Source: Rhodococcus sp. IEGM 1381
Lineage (GTDB): Bacteria > Actinomycetota > Actinomycetes > Mycobacteriales > Mycobacteriaceae
Length of the DNA stretch: 64,000 nucleotides
NCBI RefSeq assembly: GCF_030056795.1
Contig: NZ_JASHKQ010000001.1
Location: forward strand, 930,001-994,000
Reading direction: 5' to 3'
Positions 1-9,618 of this stretch are shown in pieces (position 1 is the stretch's first letter; each line of letters opens with the position of its first letter). The notes below the pieces were generated by a model. That model was not told the origin of the DNA and ran no database searches. It saw nothing but the letters and a program-made list of their open reading frames with translations. The translations under genes were made by a program, and so were the position numbers.

Positions 1-384
1 GGCGAGGTCGTCAAGACCATGCCCACCTCGATGGGCAAGGTCGGCCACGAAACTCCGAACGGCACCTACATCGTCGGCGAGCGCTTCCGCGACATGTACA
101 TGGACTCGTCCACCTACGGCGTCCCGGTGGACTCCGAGGAGGGCTACCGCACGTACGTCGAGTACGCCACGCGCATTTCCTACAGCGGCATCTTCGTGCA
201 TGCAGCCCCGTGGTCGGAATCCCAGCAGGGCTACTCCAACGCCTCGCACGGCTGCCTCAACGTCAGCACCGAAGACGGCAAGTGGTTCTTCGAGAACGCC
301 CAGAAGGGCGACCCCGTCGTCGTCGTCAACACCGACGGCGGCACCTTGAGCGGATCCGACGGCCTCGGAGACTGGAACCGCTAG
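1..384 (+). CDS. L,D-transpeptidase, C-terminal part (5' end outside window)
   Basis: The reading frame is open from base 1, so the gene starts upstream. The visible part is the YkuD catalytic domain: a conserved His in GIFVHAAPW, then the active-site motif SHGCLNVS with the nucleophilic Cys at about residue 85 of the fragment. Enzymes of this family form 3-3 cross-links in peptidoglycan outside the membrane and are usually lipoproteins or exported in this order. The N-terminal export signal and any Ig-like domains cannot be seen. The stop codon TAG overlaps the first bases of a palindromic repeat. Family assignment is firm; which paralog it is cannot be decided. Confidence 0.9.
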   Translation, partial: GEVVKTMPTSMGKVGHETPNGTYIVGERFRDMYMDSSTYGVPVDSEEGYRTYVEYATRISYSGIFVHAAPWSESQQGYSNASHGCLNVSTEDGKWFFENAQKGDPVVVVNTDGGTLSGSDGLGDWNR

Positions 385-440
385 AGCGGCTTCGCCGCAT
401 GTGACTGGAACTTCGTAGCCCACTACGAAGTTCCGCTCAC
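383..440 (+). repeat. 58-bp compound palindromic repeat, type A, copy 1
   Basis: A GCGGC-TTC-GCCGC hairpin is followed by a larger palindrome: GTGA, two bases, GGAACTTCGTAG, four bases, CTACGAAGTTCC, two bases, TCAC. Two further copies lie at 16045-16084 (large palindrome only) and 34667-34724 (opposite orientation, both parts). All three lie directly after stop codons, here that of the L,D-transpeptidase. No U-tract follows, so a terminator or mRNA-end role is inference. Confidence 0.85.
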
Positions 441-472
441 ATAGGTTGGTCTGAGCGTCAGGGGACGTTGGG

Positions 473-505
473 GCTCAGTTCACCATTCGTTAGCCGAGAC
501 TGAGC
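473..505. promoter_or_regulatory. Inverted repeat before ugpA
   Basis: GCTCAGT (473-479) and ACTGAGC (499-505) form a perfect 7-bp inverted repeat with a 19-bp gap, ending 12 bp before the GTG of the first ugp gene. It could be a pair of operator half-sites or a hairpin in the leader. No regulator gene is adjacent, so the assignment is weak. Confidence 0.3.
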
Positions 506-517
506 ACAGTCCTCGCG

Positions 518-1483
518 GTGAGTGCAACAACCGAACGAGTGCTGCCCACGGCACGCAAGAACGGGCCTGCTGGTCGTTCCGGCAGGCTCCACTCCGGTCT
601 CTTCTCGCGGCCGTGGACCGACTACGCACTGTTCCTGATTCTCGTGGGCCCAAACCTGGCCTTGCTGGCGGTGTTCACGTATCGGCCGCTGGTGGAGAAC
701 TTCCAGTTCTCGTTCTTCGACTGGAACCTGTCTTCACCCACGTCCACGTTCGTCGGCTTCGACAACTACCGCGAGTGGGCCTCCCGCGACGACACCTGGC
801 AGATCGTCGGCAACACCGTCGTGTTCACGGTCGCGGCCGTCGTCGGGTCGTTGGTGCTCGGCCTGGTGCTCGCCCTGCTGCTCGATCGAAAGCTGAGGGG
901 CCGCAACTTCGTTCGCTCCGCCGTGTTCGCCCCGTACGTCATCTCCGGCGCAGCGATCGGCATCGCATTCCAATTCGTCTTCGACCCCAACTTCGGCCTG
1001 GTGCAGGACCTGATGCGACGCTTCGGCCTCGGCGCGGTCCCGGATTTCTATCAGGACCCCAAGTGGGCGATGGTCATGATCACCGTCACCTACCTGTGGA
1101 AGAACCTGGGATACACCTTCGTCATCTACCTTGCGGCTCTGCAGGGTGTGCGCAAGGAACTGATGGAAGCGGCCGAGATCGATCAGGCGAGCCGCTGGAC
1201 CACGTTCCGAAAAGTGCTTCTACCGCAGCTACGTCCGACGACGTTCTTCCTGTCGATCACAGTGCTGCTCAACTCACTTCAGGTCTTCGACATCATCAAC
1301 GTCATGACGCGCGGCGGCCCACTGGCCACCGGAACGACCACGATGGTCTATCAGGTCTACGAGGAGACGTTCCGCAACTTCAGGGCCGGCTACGGAGCAA
1401 CCGTCGCGACGATCCTGTTCCTCGTGCTGTTGATCGTCACCCTCGTGCAGGTACGAATCATGGATCGGGACGATCAGCGATGA
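518..1483 (+). CDS. ugpA: ABC transporter permease, glycerophosphodiester/glycerol-3-phosphate type (UgpA)
   Basis: A 321-residue MalF/UgpA-type inner-membrane permease with about six membrane spans after a charged N-terminus. The coupling loop with the EAA motif is at about residues 217-235 (EAAEIDQASRW). It would form a heterodimer with the next gene product and import glycerol-3-phosphate or glycerophosphodiesters such as glycerophosphocholine. The gene order A-E-B-C equals that of the mycobacterial ugp operon, which is the main reason for this substrate over a generic sugar. The GTG at 518 is chosen because it gives the usual length, although no strong ribosome-binding site precedes it. 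The stop overlaps the next start (ATGA). Confidence 0.85.
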   Translation: MSATTERVLPTARKNGPAGRSGRLHSGLFSRPWTDYALFLILVGPNLALLAVFTYRPLVENFQFSFFDWNLSSPTSTFVGFDNYREWASRDDTWQIVGNTVVFTVAAVVGSLVLGLVLALLLDRKLRGRNFVRSAVFAPYVISGAAIGIAFQFVFDPNFGLVQDLMRRFGLGAVPDFYQDPKWAMVMITVTYLWKNLGYTFVIYLAALQGVRKELMEAAEIDQASRWTTFRKVLLPQLRPTTFFLSITVLLNSLQVFDIINVMTRGGPLATGTTTMVYQVYEETFRNFRAGYGATVATILFLVLLIVTLVQVRIMDRDDQR

Positions 1484-2364
1484 CAGTGGTGGACAAGCCC
1501 GCGACGACCGCGGCAAAAAAGACCTCCGGCGATCCGCAGCGCACGCGCCGAAGCGCGAACATCCTCGGTTACGCAGCCATGGTTGCCGTCCTGTTGATGA
1601 TCGGGCTGCCGCTGTTCTGGATCCTGATCACCTCCTTCAAGGATCGACCGGATATCTACGTGCAGCCGGTCACGTGGTGGCCCAGCGTCTTTCACCCGCA
1701 GAACTACGACGAGGCGACGACGGAGGTGCCGTTCTTCACCTACCTGCGCAACTCCATCATCATCACCACGGCCGTGTCGTCGATCAAGTTCGTTCTCGGG
1801 GTCCTCAGCGCCTACGGTCTGGTGTTCCTGCGGTTCCCGGGCAAGAACATCGTCTTTCTCGTCATCATCGCCGCGCTGATGGTGCCCAATCAGATCACCG
1901 TCATCTCGAACTACTCGCTCATCTCCGAGTTGGGCTGGCGGAACTCGTTCCAGGGCATCATCATTCCGCTGGCCGGTGTGGCCTTCGGTACCTTCCTGAT
2001 GCGCAATCACTTCCTGTCGTTGCCGCCGGAGATCATCGAGGCCGCCCGCATGGACGGTGCTGGGCCGGTACGGCTGATGTTCCGAGTGATCCTGCCCCTG
2101 TCGGGTCCGACGATGGTGGCCTTCGCCATCATCACGATCGTCACCGAATGGAACGAATACCTCTGGCCGTTCCTGATGTCGGACGACTCGTCGGTCGCGC
2201 CGCTCCCTGTCGGCTTGACCCTGCTGCAGAACAGCGAGGGCTACACCAACTGGGGCGCGGTCATGGCCGCGACAGTGCTGACCATCCTGCCGATCCTTCT
2301 CGTTTTTCTCGTCCTGCAGCGCCACATGATCAAGGGCCTCACCTCCGGTGCGGTCAAGGGCTGA
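1480..2364 (+). CDS. ugpE: ABC transporter permease UgpE
   Basis: A 294-residue MalG/UgpE-type permease, partner of the preceding permease. Six hydrophobic segments are visible, and the EAA loop (EAARMDGAGPVRL) lies about 100 residues before the C-terminus, where it should dock onto the ATPase. The start ATG overlaps the ugpA stop by four bases, so translation is probably coupled. The gene ends 28 bp before the start of the binding-protein gene. Confidence 0.87.
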   Translation: MTVVDKPATTAAKKTSGDPQRTRRSANILGYAAMVAVLLMIGLPLFWILITSFKDRPDIYVQPVTWWPSVFHPQNYDEATTEVPFFTYLRNSIIITTAVSSIKFVLGVLSAYGLVFLRFPGKNIVFLVIIAALMVPNQITVISNYSLISELGWRNSFQGIIIPLAGVAFGTFLMRNHFLSLPPEIIEAARMDGAGPVRLMFRVILPLSGPTMVAFAIITIVTEWNEYLWPFLMSDDSSVAPLPVGLTLLQNSEGYTNWGAVMAATVLTILPILLVFLVLQRHMIKGLTSGAVKG

Positions 2365-2392
2365 TTCACCTCACTATCAGGAGTCGAACACC

Positions 2393-3718
2393 ATGGCACA
2401 CATCATCAATCGGCGTGGCTTTCTCACGCTCACCGGTGCGGCTGCAACCGCTGCCGCCCTCGCAGCCTGCAGCGGACCCGGATCGGGCTCGTCCGGCGGC
2501 GGCGGTGTCGAGGGCGATGCGAGCACCATCAACTTCTGGTCGAACCACCCGGGCAAGTCCCAGGAATTCGAGAAGGAACTGATCTCGCGCTTCCAGGCTC
2601 AGAACCCGGGCCTGACGGTCAACCTCATCGACGGCGGAAAGAACTACGAGGAGGTGTCGCAGAAGTTCAACGCGGCACTCTCGGGCGACGATGTGCCCGA
2701 CGTCGTCGTACTCTCGGACGTCTGGTGGTTCAACTACGCACTCACCGGTGCGATCGAGCCCCTCGACAAGCACTTCTCCGCGGCCGGAGTCGACCAGTCC
2801 GACTACGTGGATTCGCTGCTGGCGGACTACAACTGGAACGGCAACCACTGGGCGCTGCCGTATGCGCGTTCGACGCCGCTGTTCTACTACAACAAGGCCG
2901 TCTGGTCGGCCGCCGGACTCCCCGATCGCGGACCGGCCACCTGGCAGGAATTCGACGAGTGGGGCCCACGCATCCAGGCCGTCGTCGGAAACGGCAAGCT
3001 CGCCCACGGTTGGGGTAACGCCGTGGACTACCTCGGGTGGACGTTCGAGGGACCGATCTGGACGTTCGACGGTTCGTACTCGGATCAGTTCCAGCTCAAG
3101 TTCGACGACCCCAATACCATTGCGGCAGGCAAGTTCCTGCAGGACATGATCCACACCAAGAAGTACGCCGCGGTGTCCAACGACATCGCCAACGACTTCG
3201 CAGCAGGCATCATCGCGTCCACCATCGCCTCCACCGGTGACCTGTCGACCATCAAGGGCGGCGCCGCATTCGAGTTCGGTACCGCCTTCCTTCCCGCCAC
3301 CGAGGGAACACCCGGTTGCCCCACCGGCGGTGCGGGCCTGGCCATCCCGGCGAAGATCTCGGACGAGCGAAAGGTGAACGCGCTCAAATTCATCGACTTC
3401 GTCACCAATGGTGCCAACACCGCCTACTTCTCGCAGAACACCGGGTACATGCCGGTCCGCAAGTCGGCGCAGCAGGACCCGTCGGAGATCGCGTTCCTCG
3501 AGGCCAACCCCAACGCGAAGACGGCCGTCGACCAGTTGGCGCGTACCCGCTCACAGGACTACGCCCGGGTGTTCGTTCCCGGTGGCGACAAGATCATCGG
3601 TAGCGGACTCGAGCAGATCGCACTGCAGAATGCCGATGTCGCAACGACATTCGCGTCCATCTCGGAGCAGTTGCAGCAGATCATCGACCGCCAGATCACC
3701 CCGAAGCTGCCGAAGTAA
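2393..3718 (+). CDS. ugpB: ABC transporter substrate-binding lipoprotein UgpB
   Basis: A 441-residue family 1 extracellular binding protein. The N-terminus carries a twin-arginine-like motif (RRGF), a hydrophobic stretch and a lipobox LAAC with the Cys near residue 25, so it is an exported lipoprotein, possibly through Tat. The segment YARSTPLFYYN is typical of UgpB proteins. The ATG at 2393 is preferred over an in-frame codon at 2348 because it starts directly before the signal peptide and has GGAG upstream. It delivers a glycerophosphate-type substrate to the two permeases. The stop TAA shares its last A with the ATG of the ATPase gene. Confidence 0.88.
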   Translation: MAHIINRRGFLTLTGAAATAAALAACSGPGSGSSGGGGVEGDASTINFWSNHPGKSQEFEKELISRFQAQNPGLTVNLIDGGKNYEEVSQKFNAALSGDDVPDVVVLSDVWWFNYALTGAIEPLDKHFSAAGVDQSDYVDSLLADYNWNGNHWALPYARSTPLFYYNKAVWSAAGLPDRGPATWQEFDEWGPRIQAVVGNGKLAHGWGNAVDYLGWTFEGPIWTFDGSYSDQFQLKFDDPNTIAAGKFLQDMIHTKKYAAVSNDIANDFAAGIIASTIASTGDLSTIKGGAAFEFGTAFLPATEGTPGCPTGGAGLAIPAKISDERKVNALKFIDFVTNGANTAYFSQNTGYMPVRKSAQQDPSEIAFLEANPNAKTAVDQLARTRSQDYARVFVPGGDKIIGSGLEQIALQNADVATTFASISEQLQQIIDRQITPKLPK

Positions 3719-4797
3719 TGGCCGCCGTTCACTACGCCGGTGTCTCGCACCGGTACCCGGGAGCCGATGCGCTCGCTGTGGACAGCCTGGAACTCGACAT
3801 CGCGGACGGTGAATTCATCGTCCTGGTCGGGCCTTCGGGCTGCGGGAAGTCGACGAGTCTGCGGATGCTCGCCGGCCTCGAATCCGTCGAGAGCGGTCAC
3901 ATCGACATCGGCGGAGTGGACGTCACCTCGTTGGCCCCGCGGGCCAGGGACGTCGCGATGGTGTTCCAGAACTACGCGCTCTACCCCAACATGACCGTCG
4001 GGGACAATATGGGCTTCGCGCTGCGCAACGCCGGAATGAGCAAGGTGGACACCGCAGCACGGGTGCTCGATGCGGCGAAGATGCTCGAGCTGGAGCCGCT
4101 GCTCGATCGCAAGCCCGGCAAGCTCTCCGGCGGCCAGCGCCAGCGAGTAGCGATGGGGCGCGCCATCGTGCGTCAACCCAAGGTGTTCTGCATGGACGAG
4201 CCGCTGTCGAACCTCGACGCCAAGCTGCGAGTGTCGACCAGAGCCCAGATCGCCGGTCTGCAGCGACGATTGGGCACCACCACGGTGTACGTCACCCACG
4301 ATCAGGTCGAGGCCATGACGATGGGTGACCGGGTCGCGGTGTTGCTCGACGGCAAGTTGCAGCAGATCGCCGCTCCGCGGGAGCTGTACGACAACCCCGT
4401 CAACACGTTCGTCGCGGGATTCATCGGGTCACCCGGCATGAACCTCGTCGACGCCCCCGTGCACGACGGTGCCGCCGTACTCGGCGAACTGCGCATCCCG
4501 GTCCCGTCGTCGGCGCGTGAGCGCGTGGTGGTCGGAATTCGTCCGGAATCGTGGGATCTGGTGGGCGACGGCCTCGGGCTGCAGCTGACCGTCGAGCTGA
4601 TCGAGGAACTCGGTGCGGAGTCGTTCGTCTACGCATCCGCACCCAGTATCGACGGTGGGTGGACGACGACCTCCGGACGTATCTCGGTTCGCGTCGACCG
4701 CAAGCTGTCCATCGCACTGGCCGAGACGGTTCGACTGGTACCCAAGCTGGACGAGCTGTTCTTCTTCGACTCTGCTACCGGCCTGCGGTTGTCGTAG
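3718..4797 (+). CDS. ugpC: ABC transporter ATPase UgpC/MsmK type
   Basis: A 359-residue sugar-importer ATPase. Walker A GPSGCGKST is at residues 38-46, the signature LSGGQ at 136-140, Walker B ending DE at 160-161, and the switch His in VTHD follows. The C-terminal ~120 residues form the TOBE/MalK-like regulatory domain. It powers the permease pair encoded upstream and starts inside the ugpB stop. Its last 23 bp overlap the 3' end of the convergent P450 gene, so the two transcripts are complementary at their ends. Confidence 0.88.
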   Translation: MAAVHYAGVSHRYPGADALAVDSLELDIADGEFIVLVGPSGCGKSTSLRMLAGLESVESGHIDIGGVDVTSLAPRARDVAMVFQNYALYPNMTVGDNMGFALRNAGMSKVDTAARVLDAAKMLELEPLLDRKPGKLSGGQRQRVAMGRAIVRQPKVFCMDEPLSNLDAKLRVSTRAQIAGLQRRLGTTTVYVTHDQVEAMTMGDRVAVLLDGKLQQIAAPRELYDNPVNTFVAGFIGSPGMNLVDAPVHDGAAVLGELRIPVPSSARERVVVGIRPESWDLVGDGLGLQLTVELIEELGAESFVYASAPSIDGGWTTTSGRISVRVDRKLSIALAETVRLVPKLDELFFFDSATGLRLS

Positions 4798-6085
4798 CAG
4801 GTTCACCGAGATCGATCGGCAGGGTGGCCCATCCGTGAAGGACACGGGTGTTGCGACGGGTTCCCTCGCCTGCCGAGCGCAGGTGGGGGAACCTGTCGAA
4901 CAGCGCTTTGAGGCCTACTTCCGATTCGGCCTTGGCCAGTGCTGCGCCGAGGCAGTAATGGCGGCCGCCCGAGAACGACAGGTGCTTGCCTGCGTTGGCG
5001 CGGGTGACGTCGAATCTGTTCGGATCCTCGAACACCAGCGGGTCTCGGTTGGCCCCGGCGAGCACGAGGATCACCAGTGATCCCTCCCTGATCGGCACGC
5101 CCTCCACCACGACATCGTGTTTGGCGGCTCGCGCGGTCAGCTGCACCGGAGATTCCATCCGCAGCATCTCGTCGATGGCAGTGGGCCAGTGCGACGGGTC
5201 CTGCTGCAGTACGGCGAGTTGATCGGGGTGATCGAGCAGCAACCGGATTCCGCTACCGAGCAGGTTGACGGTCGTCTCGAATCCTGCTGCCAGCACCAAT
5301 CCTGCGGTGGCTTTGAGCTCTTCGTCGTTCAGGCCGATGCCCTCGTCCTTCGCGGCGATCAGCTGGCTCATCAGATCGTCGCCGGGAGTGCGGCGCAGCT
5401 CGGTGATGTGCTGGGAGAGCCAGGCGTCGAATCCGATCAGCCCACGCTCGACCTGCTTGAACTGGGTCCATGACAAGCCGATGTCGAGGCTCGGTGCGGC
5501 CATCTCACCGAATTCGAGAACCCGCTGGTTGTCTTCCACCGGAACGCCGAGGATTCGCCCGATCACCGCGACCGGCAGGCGCGCGCAGTAGCGATCGACT
5601 ATGTCGACAACCGGAGAACCGTCGGACAGTTCGTCGAGCAGTGCGTCGGCGGTTTCCTGTACCTGATCGCGCATCTGCGCCACGGCCCGAGCGGTGAACA
5701 CCGAGGACACCAGTTTGCGGTACCGCGTGTGATCAGGCGGTTCGACCGAGAGGAGAGACGGCGGCAGAATCGGGTGCAGGGCACCGGATCTGGTGTGTCG
5801 TTCGATCCACTGCAGCGGTGCGGGCAAGGTGCCGCCCAGTCGAGTGACTCTGAAGTCGTCGGAGCGGAGCAGGTCGAAGGCCACCCGATGGTGCACGGTG
5901 ATGTTCGAGATGCGGGTCTTCACCAGCGGTGCCGTGCCGCGCAGCTTTTCGTAGACCGGCGTCGGATTCACCCGCGTCGCTGGATCGGCCACCAGCATGG
6001 CCTGTGGATCGCCCGCTGCCGCTGCTCGTTTGGCCGCGAACCGAATGACCCCGTGCGCTGCAAGCCATCGCAGAAATTCCCTCAT
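4775..6085 (-). CDS. Cytochrome P450
   Basis: A 436-residue soluble bacterial P450. The I-helix shows AGFETTVN, the K-helix ExxR is EMLR, and the haem-binding loop is FSGGRHYCLG with the thiolate Cys at 378. These enzymes insert one oxygen atom into a substrate using electrons from a ferredoxin/reductase pair; no ferredoxin gene is next to it. The overall look recalls the mycobacterial CYP140 group, but that placement is tentative and the substrate is unknown. It is convergent with ugpC (23-bp overlap) and lies 30 bp downstream of the M13 peptidase gene, so they may be co-transcribed. Confidence 0.93.
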   Translation of the reverse strand: MREFLRWLAAHGVIRFAAKRAAAAGDPQAMLVADPATRVNPTPVYEKLRGTAPLVKTRISNITVHHRVAFDLLRSDDFRVTRLGGTLPAPLQWIERHTRSGALHPILPPSLLSVEPPDHTRYRKLVSSVFTARAVAQMRDQVQETADALLDELSDGSPVVDIVDRYCARLPVAVIGRILGVPVEDNQRVLEFGEMAAPSLDIGLSWTQFKQVERGLIGFDAWLSQHITELRRTPGDDLMSQLIAAKDEGIGLNDEELKATAGLVLAAGFETTVNLLGSGIRLLLDHPDQLAVLQQDPSHWPTAIDEMLRMESPVQLTARAAKHDVVVEGVPIREGSLVILVLAGANRDPLVFEDPNRFDVTRANAGKHLSFSGGRHYCLGAALAKAESEVGLKALFDRFPHLRSAGEGTRRNTRVLHGWATLPIDLGEPATTTAGR

Positions 6086-6115
6086 CCGAACACCCTCCCC
6101 TTGTCCTACCCGGTA

Positions 6116-8074
6116 CTACCAGATCTTGACGCGCTCACCCGGCTCCAAGTACAGCGCATCTCCGGGCTGTACGTCGAAGGCTTGGTGAAAACTGTCCAGA
6201 TTGCGCACGACGCCGTTGCAGCGGAACTCCGGCGGCGAGTGCGGATCGACGGCGAGACGACGGATCGCCTCGGCATCTCGTGCCTTGGTGCGCCACACCT
6301 GCGACCAGCCGAAGAACACGCGCTGCAACCCGGTCAGGCCGTCGAGCACCGGTGCTTCTTTGCCCTCGAGCGAGATCTCGTAGGCGGCGACTGCGATGGA
6401 CAGGCCGCCCAGATCACCGATGTTCTCACCGATAGTGAATTCGCCGTTGACCTTGTGCCCGGGCAGCGCCGCGGGCTCGAACGCGTTGTACTGCTCGATC
6501 AGGGCCGTGGTGCGCTTGCCGAACTCGGTGCGGTCGCTGTCGGTCCACCAATCGACCATGTTGCCGTCGCCGTCGTACTTGGCACCCTGGTCGTCGAATC
6601 CGTGGCCGATCTCGTGGCCGATCACCGCGCCGATGCCGCCGTAGTTGGCCGCGTCGTCTGCCTCCGGGTCGAAGAACGGTGGCTGCAGAATGGCTGCGGG
6701 AAAGACGATTTCGTTCATGCCGGGGTTGTAGTAGGCATTGACGGTCTGCGGCGTCATGAACCACTCGTCCCGATCGACCGGACCGCCGAGCTTGTCGAGA
6801 TCGCGCTGGTGGTCGGCGGTGTAGCCGCGGCGGTAGTTACCGAGCAGATCGTCGGCGCTGATTTCCACGCCCGAGTAGTCGCGCCAGCGATCGGGGTAGC
6901 CGATCTTGGGAGTGAACTTGTCCAGCTTGTCCAGAGCCTTTCGACGCGTCTCCGGACTCATCCATTCGAGCTCGGAGATGTTGCGGCGGTACGCCTCGGT
7001 GAGGTTCTCGACCAGCACCTGCATCCGAGCCTTGGAGTCGGCGGGGAAGTGGCGGTCGACGTACAGCTTGCCGACGGCCTCGCCGAGAACGTCCTGCACC
7101 AGGGAGACTCCACGCTTCCAGCGCTCTCGGTTCTCCTCGGTGCCGGTCAGCGTGGTTCCGTAGAACGCGAAGTTCTCGTCGACGATCGCGCTCGTCAGGA
7201 AAGGCGCGCGAGAATGTACGACGCGCCAGGCGAGCCACGCCTTCCAGGCTTCGATGTCCTCGGAGGCCCACAGCGCAACGAAAGTGCTGAGGAACGACGG
7301 CTGCCGCACGACGATCTCGGCGAACTGATCGGTCGAAGCTCCGAGACCGGAAATCCATGCAGCCCAATCGAACCCGGGTTCATTCTCGACGAGGGTGTCG
7401 AATTGGACGAGGTTGTAGCTCTTCTCGGCATCACGCCTGGCGACGACATCCCAGTGGCCTGCGGCAATTTTCTTCTCGAGGTCGAACACCGTCTGTGCGT
7501 CGTACTCGATACCGCTGAGCGCGAACATCTTCGAGATGTGCGCGATGTAGCTCGTACGAATCTCGGCGTATTCGTCCTGGCGGTAGTACGACTCGTCGGG
7601 CAGACCGATGCCGGACTGGCTGAAGTGCACGAGGTAGCGATCGGACTGCTTGGCGTCGGTGTCGACGTACTGGCCGATGCCACCGCCCACGCCCGTGCGT
7701 TGCAGTGAACCGAGAACGCCTGCGAGCGTGACCAGATCGGCCGCGTCGGCGACGGCGGTGAGCTCGTCGGCGATAGGCGTGACGCCGAGCTGCTCGGCAC
7801 GGTCGGCATCCATGAAGCTCGAGAACAGGTCGCCGATCTTCTGTGCGTCGCTGCCCACGGGGGGATTCGCGGCGGCGGACTCTTCGATGATGGTCTGGAC
7901 GTCCACTTCGGCGCGGTCGTACAACGTCCGGAAGGCCCCGTCGACGGCGCGGTCTGCCGGGATGTCGTAATCCTCGAGCCATTTGCCGTTGACGTGCACG
8001 AAGAGGTCGTCCTGCGCGCGTGTGTTCTCGTCCTGGTAGCTGAGATCGATGCCCGAGTTCACTACTGAAGTCAT
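6116..8074 (-). CDS. M13 family zinc metallopeptidase (PepO/neprilysin type)
   Basis: A 652-residue protein of normal length for bacterial M13 peptidases. The zinc motif HEIGH is at 487-491, the third ligand Glu at 550 in GENIGDLGG, and the substrate-binding NAYYNP at about 446-451. No signal peptide or membrane anchor is visible at the N-terminus, unlike neprilysin, so a cytoplasmic oligopeptidase is likely, although export by other routes occurs in the mycobacterial Zmp1 homologue. Start chosen at the first ATG; it diverges from a TetR gene across 54 bp. Confidence 0.93.
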   Translation of the reverse strand: MTSVVNSGIDLSYQDENTRAQDDLFVHVNGKWLEDYDIPADRAVDGAFRTLYDRAEVDVQTIIEESAAANPPVGSDAQKIGDLFSSFMDADRAEQLGVTPIADELTAVADAADLVTLAGVLGSLQRTGVGGGIGQYVDTDAKQSDRYLVHFSQSGIGLPDESYYRQDEYAEIRTSYIAHISKMFALSGIEYDAQTVFDLEKKIAAGHWDVVARRDAEKSYNLVQFDTLVENEPGFDWAAWISGLGASTDQFAEIVVRQPSFLSTFVALWASEDIEAWKAWLAWRVVHSRAPFLTSAIVDENFAFYGTTLTGTEENRERWKRGVSLVQDVLGEAVGKLYVDRHFPADSKARMQVLVENLTEAYRRNISELEWMSPETRRKALDKLDKFTPKIGYPDRWRDYSGVEISADDLLGNYRRGYTADHQRDLDKLGGPVDRDEWFMTPQTVNAYYNPGMNEIVFPAAILQPPFFDPEADDAANYGGIGAVIGHEIGHGFDDQGAKYDGDGNMVDWWTDSDRTEFGKRTTALIEQYNAFEPAALPGHKVNGEFTIGENIGDLGGLSIAVAAYEISLEGKEAPVLDGLTGLQRVFFGWSQVWRTKARDAEAIRRLAVDPHSPPEFRCNGVVRNLDSFHQAFDVQPGDALYLEPGERVKIW

Positions 8075-8101
8075 GCGTCCATCTTTACACTCTTGCGCTT
8101 G

Positions 8102-8119
8102 ATTGAACGGGTGTTTAAT
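8102..8119. promoter_or_regulatory. Candidate TetR operator
   Basis: ATTGAAC, four bases, GTTTAAT: a 7-4-7 inverted repeat with one mismatch, located 9 bp before the tetR start at 8129 and 27 bp from the divergent M13 gene start. Its position suits autoregulation of the tetR/ABC operon. It is AT-rich against a GC-rich background. Confidence 0.45.
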
Positions 8120-8128
8120 GTGTTGTAC

Positions 8129-8743
8129 ATGCGTACAGCAACCGAGGATCTCACGACCAGGGCGCGAATCCGCGATACCGCGATCGACGTCTTCGGCGCA
8201 CAGGGCTTCACCGCCGGGTTGCGGTCGATCGCCACGGCGGCAGGCGTCTCACCTGGGCTCGTCAACCACCATTTCGGATCCAAGGAGGGTCTACGCACGG
8301 CCTGTGACGAGCACGTTCTGCGGGTGATCCGGGAATCGAAGTCTGCGTCGGCCGGCCCCGCCGGGATGATGGAACAGCTCGCTCGCATCGACGAGTACGC
8401 GCCGCTCGTCGCGTACATCGTGCGGAGCTTCTCGGCGGGCGGCGCACTGGCGCGAGAGTTGTTCGAGCACATGGTCGACGACGCCGTCCGGTACATCGAC
8501 GACGGTGTCCGCGACGGCCGGTTCACGCCCAGCCGAGACCCCGCGGCCCGCGCCCGATTCATGACCCGACAGAACGTGGGCGGCCTACTGCTGTACGCGG
8601 CGATGGCAGGCCCCGACGTCGACTTCCGCGAAGCCCTCACCGCGCTCGGAGACGAAATCATGCTCCCGGCGCTCGAGCTCTACACCGACGGATTGTTCAC
8701 CGATTCACAGGCTTTGGACGCGTACCTGGAGGCCAAGAAATGA
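8129..8743 (+). CDS. TetR family transcriptional regulator
   Basis: 204 residues when started at the ATG at 8129, which fits the family; an upstream in-frame start would extend into the inverted repeat. The N-terminal HTH (about residues 20-60) reads [21 protein letters not shown], a classic TetR recognition helix. The C-terminal ligand domain is unassigned. The stop overlaps the ABC ATPase start by four bases, so regulator and exporter are one operon, and the likely role is ligand-relieved repression of that exporter. Confidence 0.9.
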   Translation: MRTATEDLTTRARIRDTAIDVFGAQGFTAGLRSIATAAGVSPGLVNHHFGSKEGLRTACDEHVLRVIRESKSASAGPAGMMEQLARIDEYAPLVAYIVRSFSAGGALARELFEHMVDDAVRYIDDGVRDGRFTPSRDPAARARFMTRQNVGGLLLYAAMAGPDVDFREALTALGDEIMLPALELYTDGLFTDSQALDAYLEAKK

Positions 8744-9618
8744 CCGAGGCAATCGAAGTCGCCGGATTGGTGAAGACGTTCGGTTCGGTCCGGGCGCTCG
8801 ACGGACTCGACCTGCGCGTCGAAACCGGGGAGGTACACGGCTTCCTCGGTCCCAACGGAGCAGGAAAATCCACGACGATTCGCGTACTGCTCGGGCTCGT
8901 CCGTGCGACGTCCGGCACCGTGCGACTGCTCGACGGAGACCCATGGGCCGACACCGTGGCGTTGCACCGACGTCTGGCCTACGTCCCGGGCGATGTGACG
9001 CTGTGGCCGTCGTTGACCGGCGGTGAGGTGATCGATCTTCTCGGCCGAATGCGCGGCGGCATCGACGCCACGCGCCGCGCCGAACTGCTCGAACGGTTCT
9101 CTCTCGACCCCGGCAAGCGCTCCCGCACCTACTCCAAGGGGAATCGGCAAAAGGTTGCGCTGATTTCGGCCCTGGCGTCGAACGTCGAGCTGCTGATTCT
9201 CGACGAACCCACATCAGGACTCGATCCGCTGATGGAACAGCACTTCGCCGACTGTGTGAAAGATGCTGCCCGACGCGGAGTCACGGTGCTGCTGTCGTCA
9301 CACATCCTGTCCGAGGTCGATGCGCTGTGCAGCTCGGTGACCATCGTCAAGGACGGTCGAACGGTGGATACCGGCACGCTGGCATCGATGCGTCACCTCA
9401 CCCGAACCACCGTGACTGCAGAGCTCGACCGGCTGCCCGACGCCCTCGACACACTCCAGGGAGTCAGCGCAGTGAGCGTGGACAACTCGACTGTCACGTG
9501 CACGGTGGAGAACGAGGCCCTTCCCGCGGTACTGCACGTGCTGGCCGACGCGGGCGTGCGAAGCTTGGTCAGTTCGCCTCCGACTCTCGAGGAGCTGTTC
9601 ATGAGGTACTACGCATGA
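8740..9618 (+). CDS. ABC transporter ATPase, ABC-2 exporter type
   Basis: A 292-residue ATPase with Walker [10 protein letters not shown], an atypical signature YSKGNRQK in place of LSGGQ, Walker [14 protein letters not shown] and a switch-loop His. The degenerate signature (S-K-G-N) is common in ATPases partnered with large polyketide-exporter permeases. It acts on the cytoplasmic face with the permease that starts at 9615 (ATGA overlap). Export of an amphipathic drug or a secondary metabolite is the likely function. Confidence 0.88.
   Translation: MTEAIEVAGLVKTFGSVRALDGLDLRVETGEVHGFLGPNGAGKSTTIRVLLGLVRATSGTVRLLDGDPWADTVALHRRLAYVPGDVTLWPSLTGGEVIDLLGRMRGGIDATRRAELLERFSLDPGKRSRTYSKGNRQKVALISALASNVELLILDEPTSGLDPLMEQHFADCVKDAARRGVTVLLSSHILSEVDALCSSVTIVKDGRTVDTGTLASMRHLTRTTVTAELDRLPDALDTLQGVSAVSVDNSTVTCTVENEALPAVLHVLADAGVRSLVSSPPTLEELFMRYYA

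Noticed and set aside
1474..2325. Long - strand frame antisense to ugpE
   Set aside because: Charged, low-complexity translation without any family match; the + strand gene is a clear permease.
5729..7708. A very long open frame on the + strand antisense to the P450 and M13 genes
   Set aside because: It spans two clear genes on the other strand, its translation has no domain-like sequence, and antisense frames stay open by chance in GC-rich DNA.
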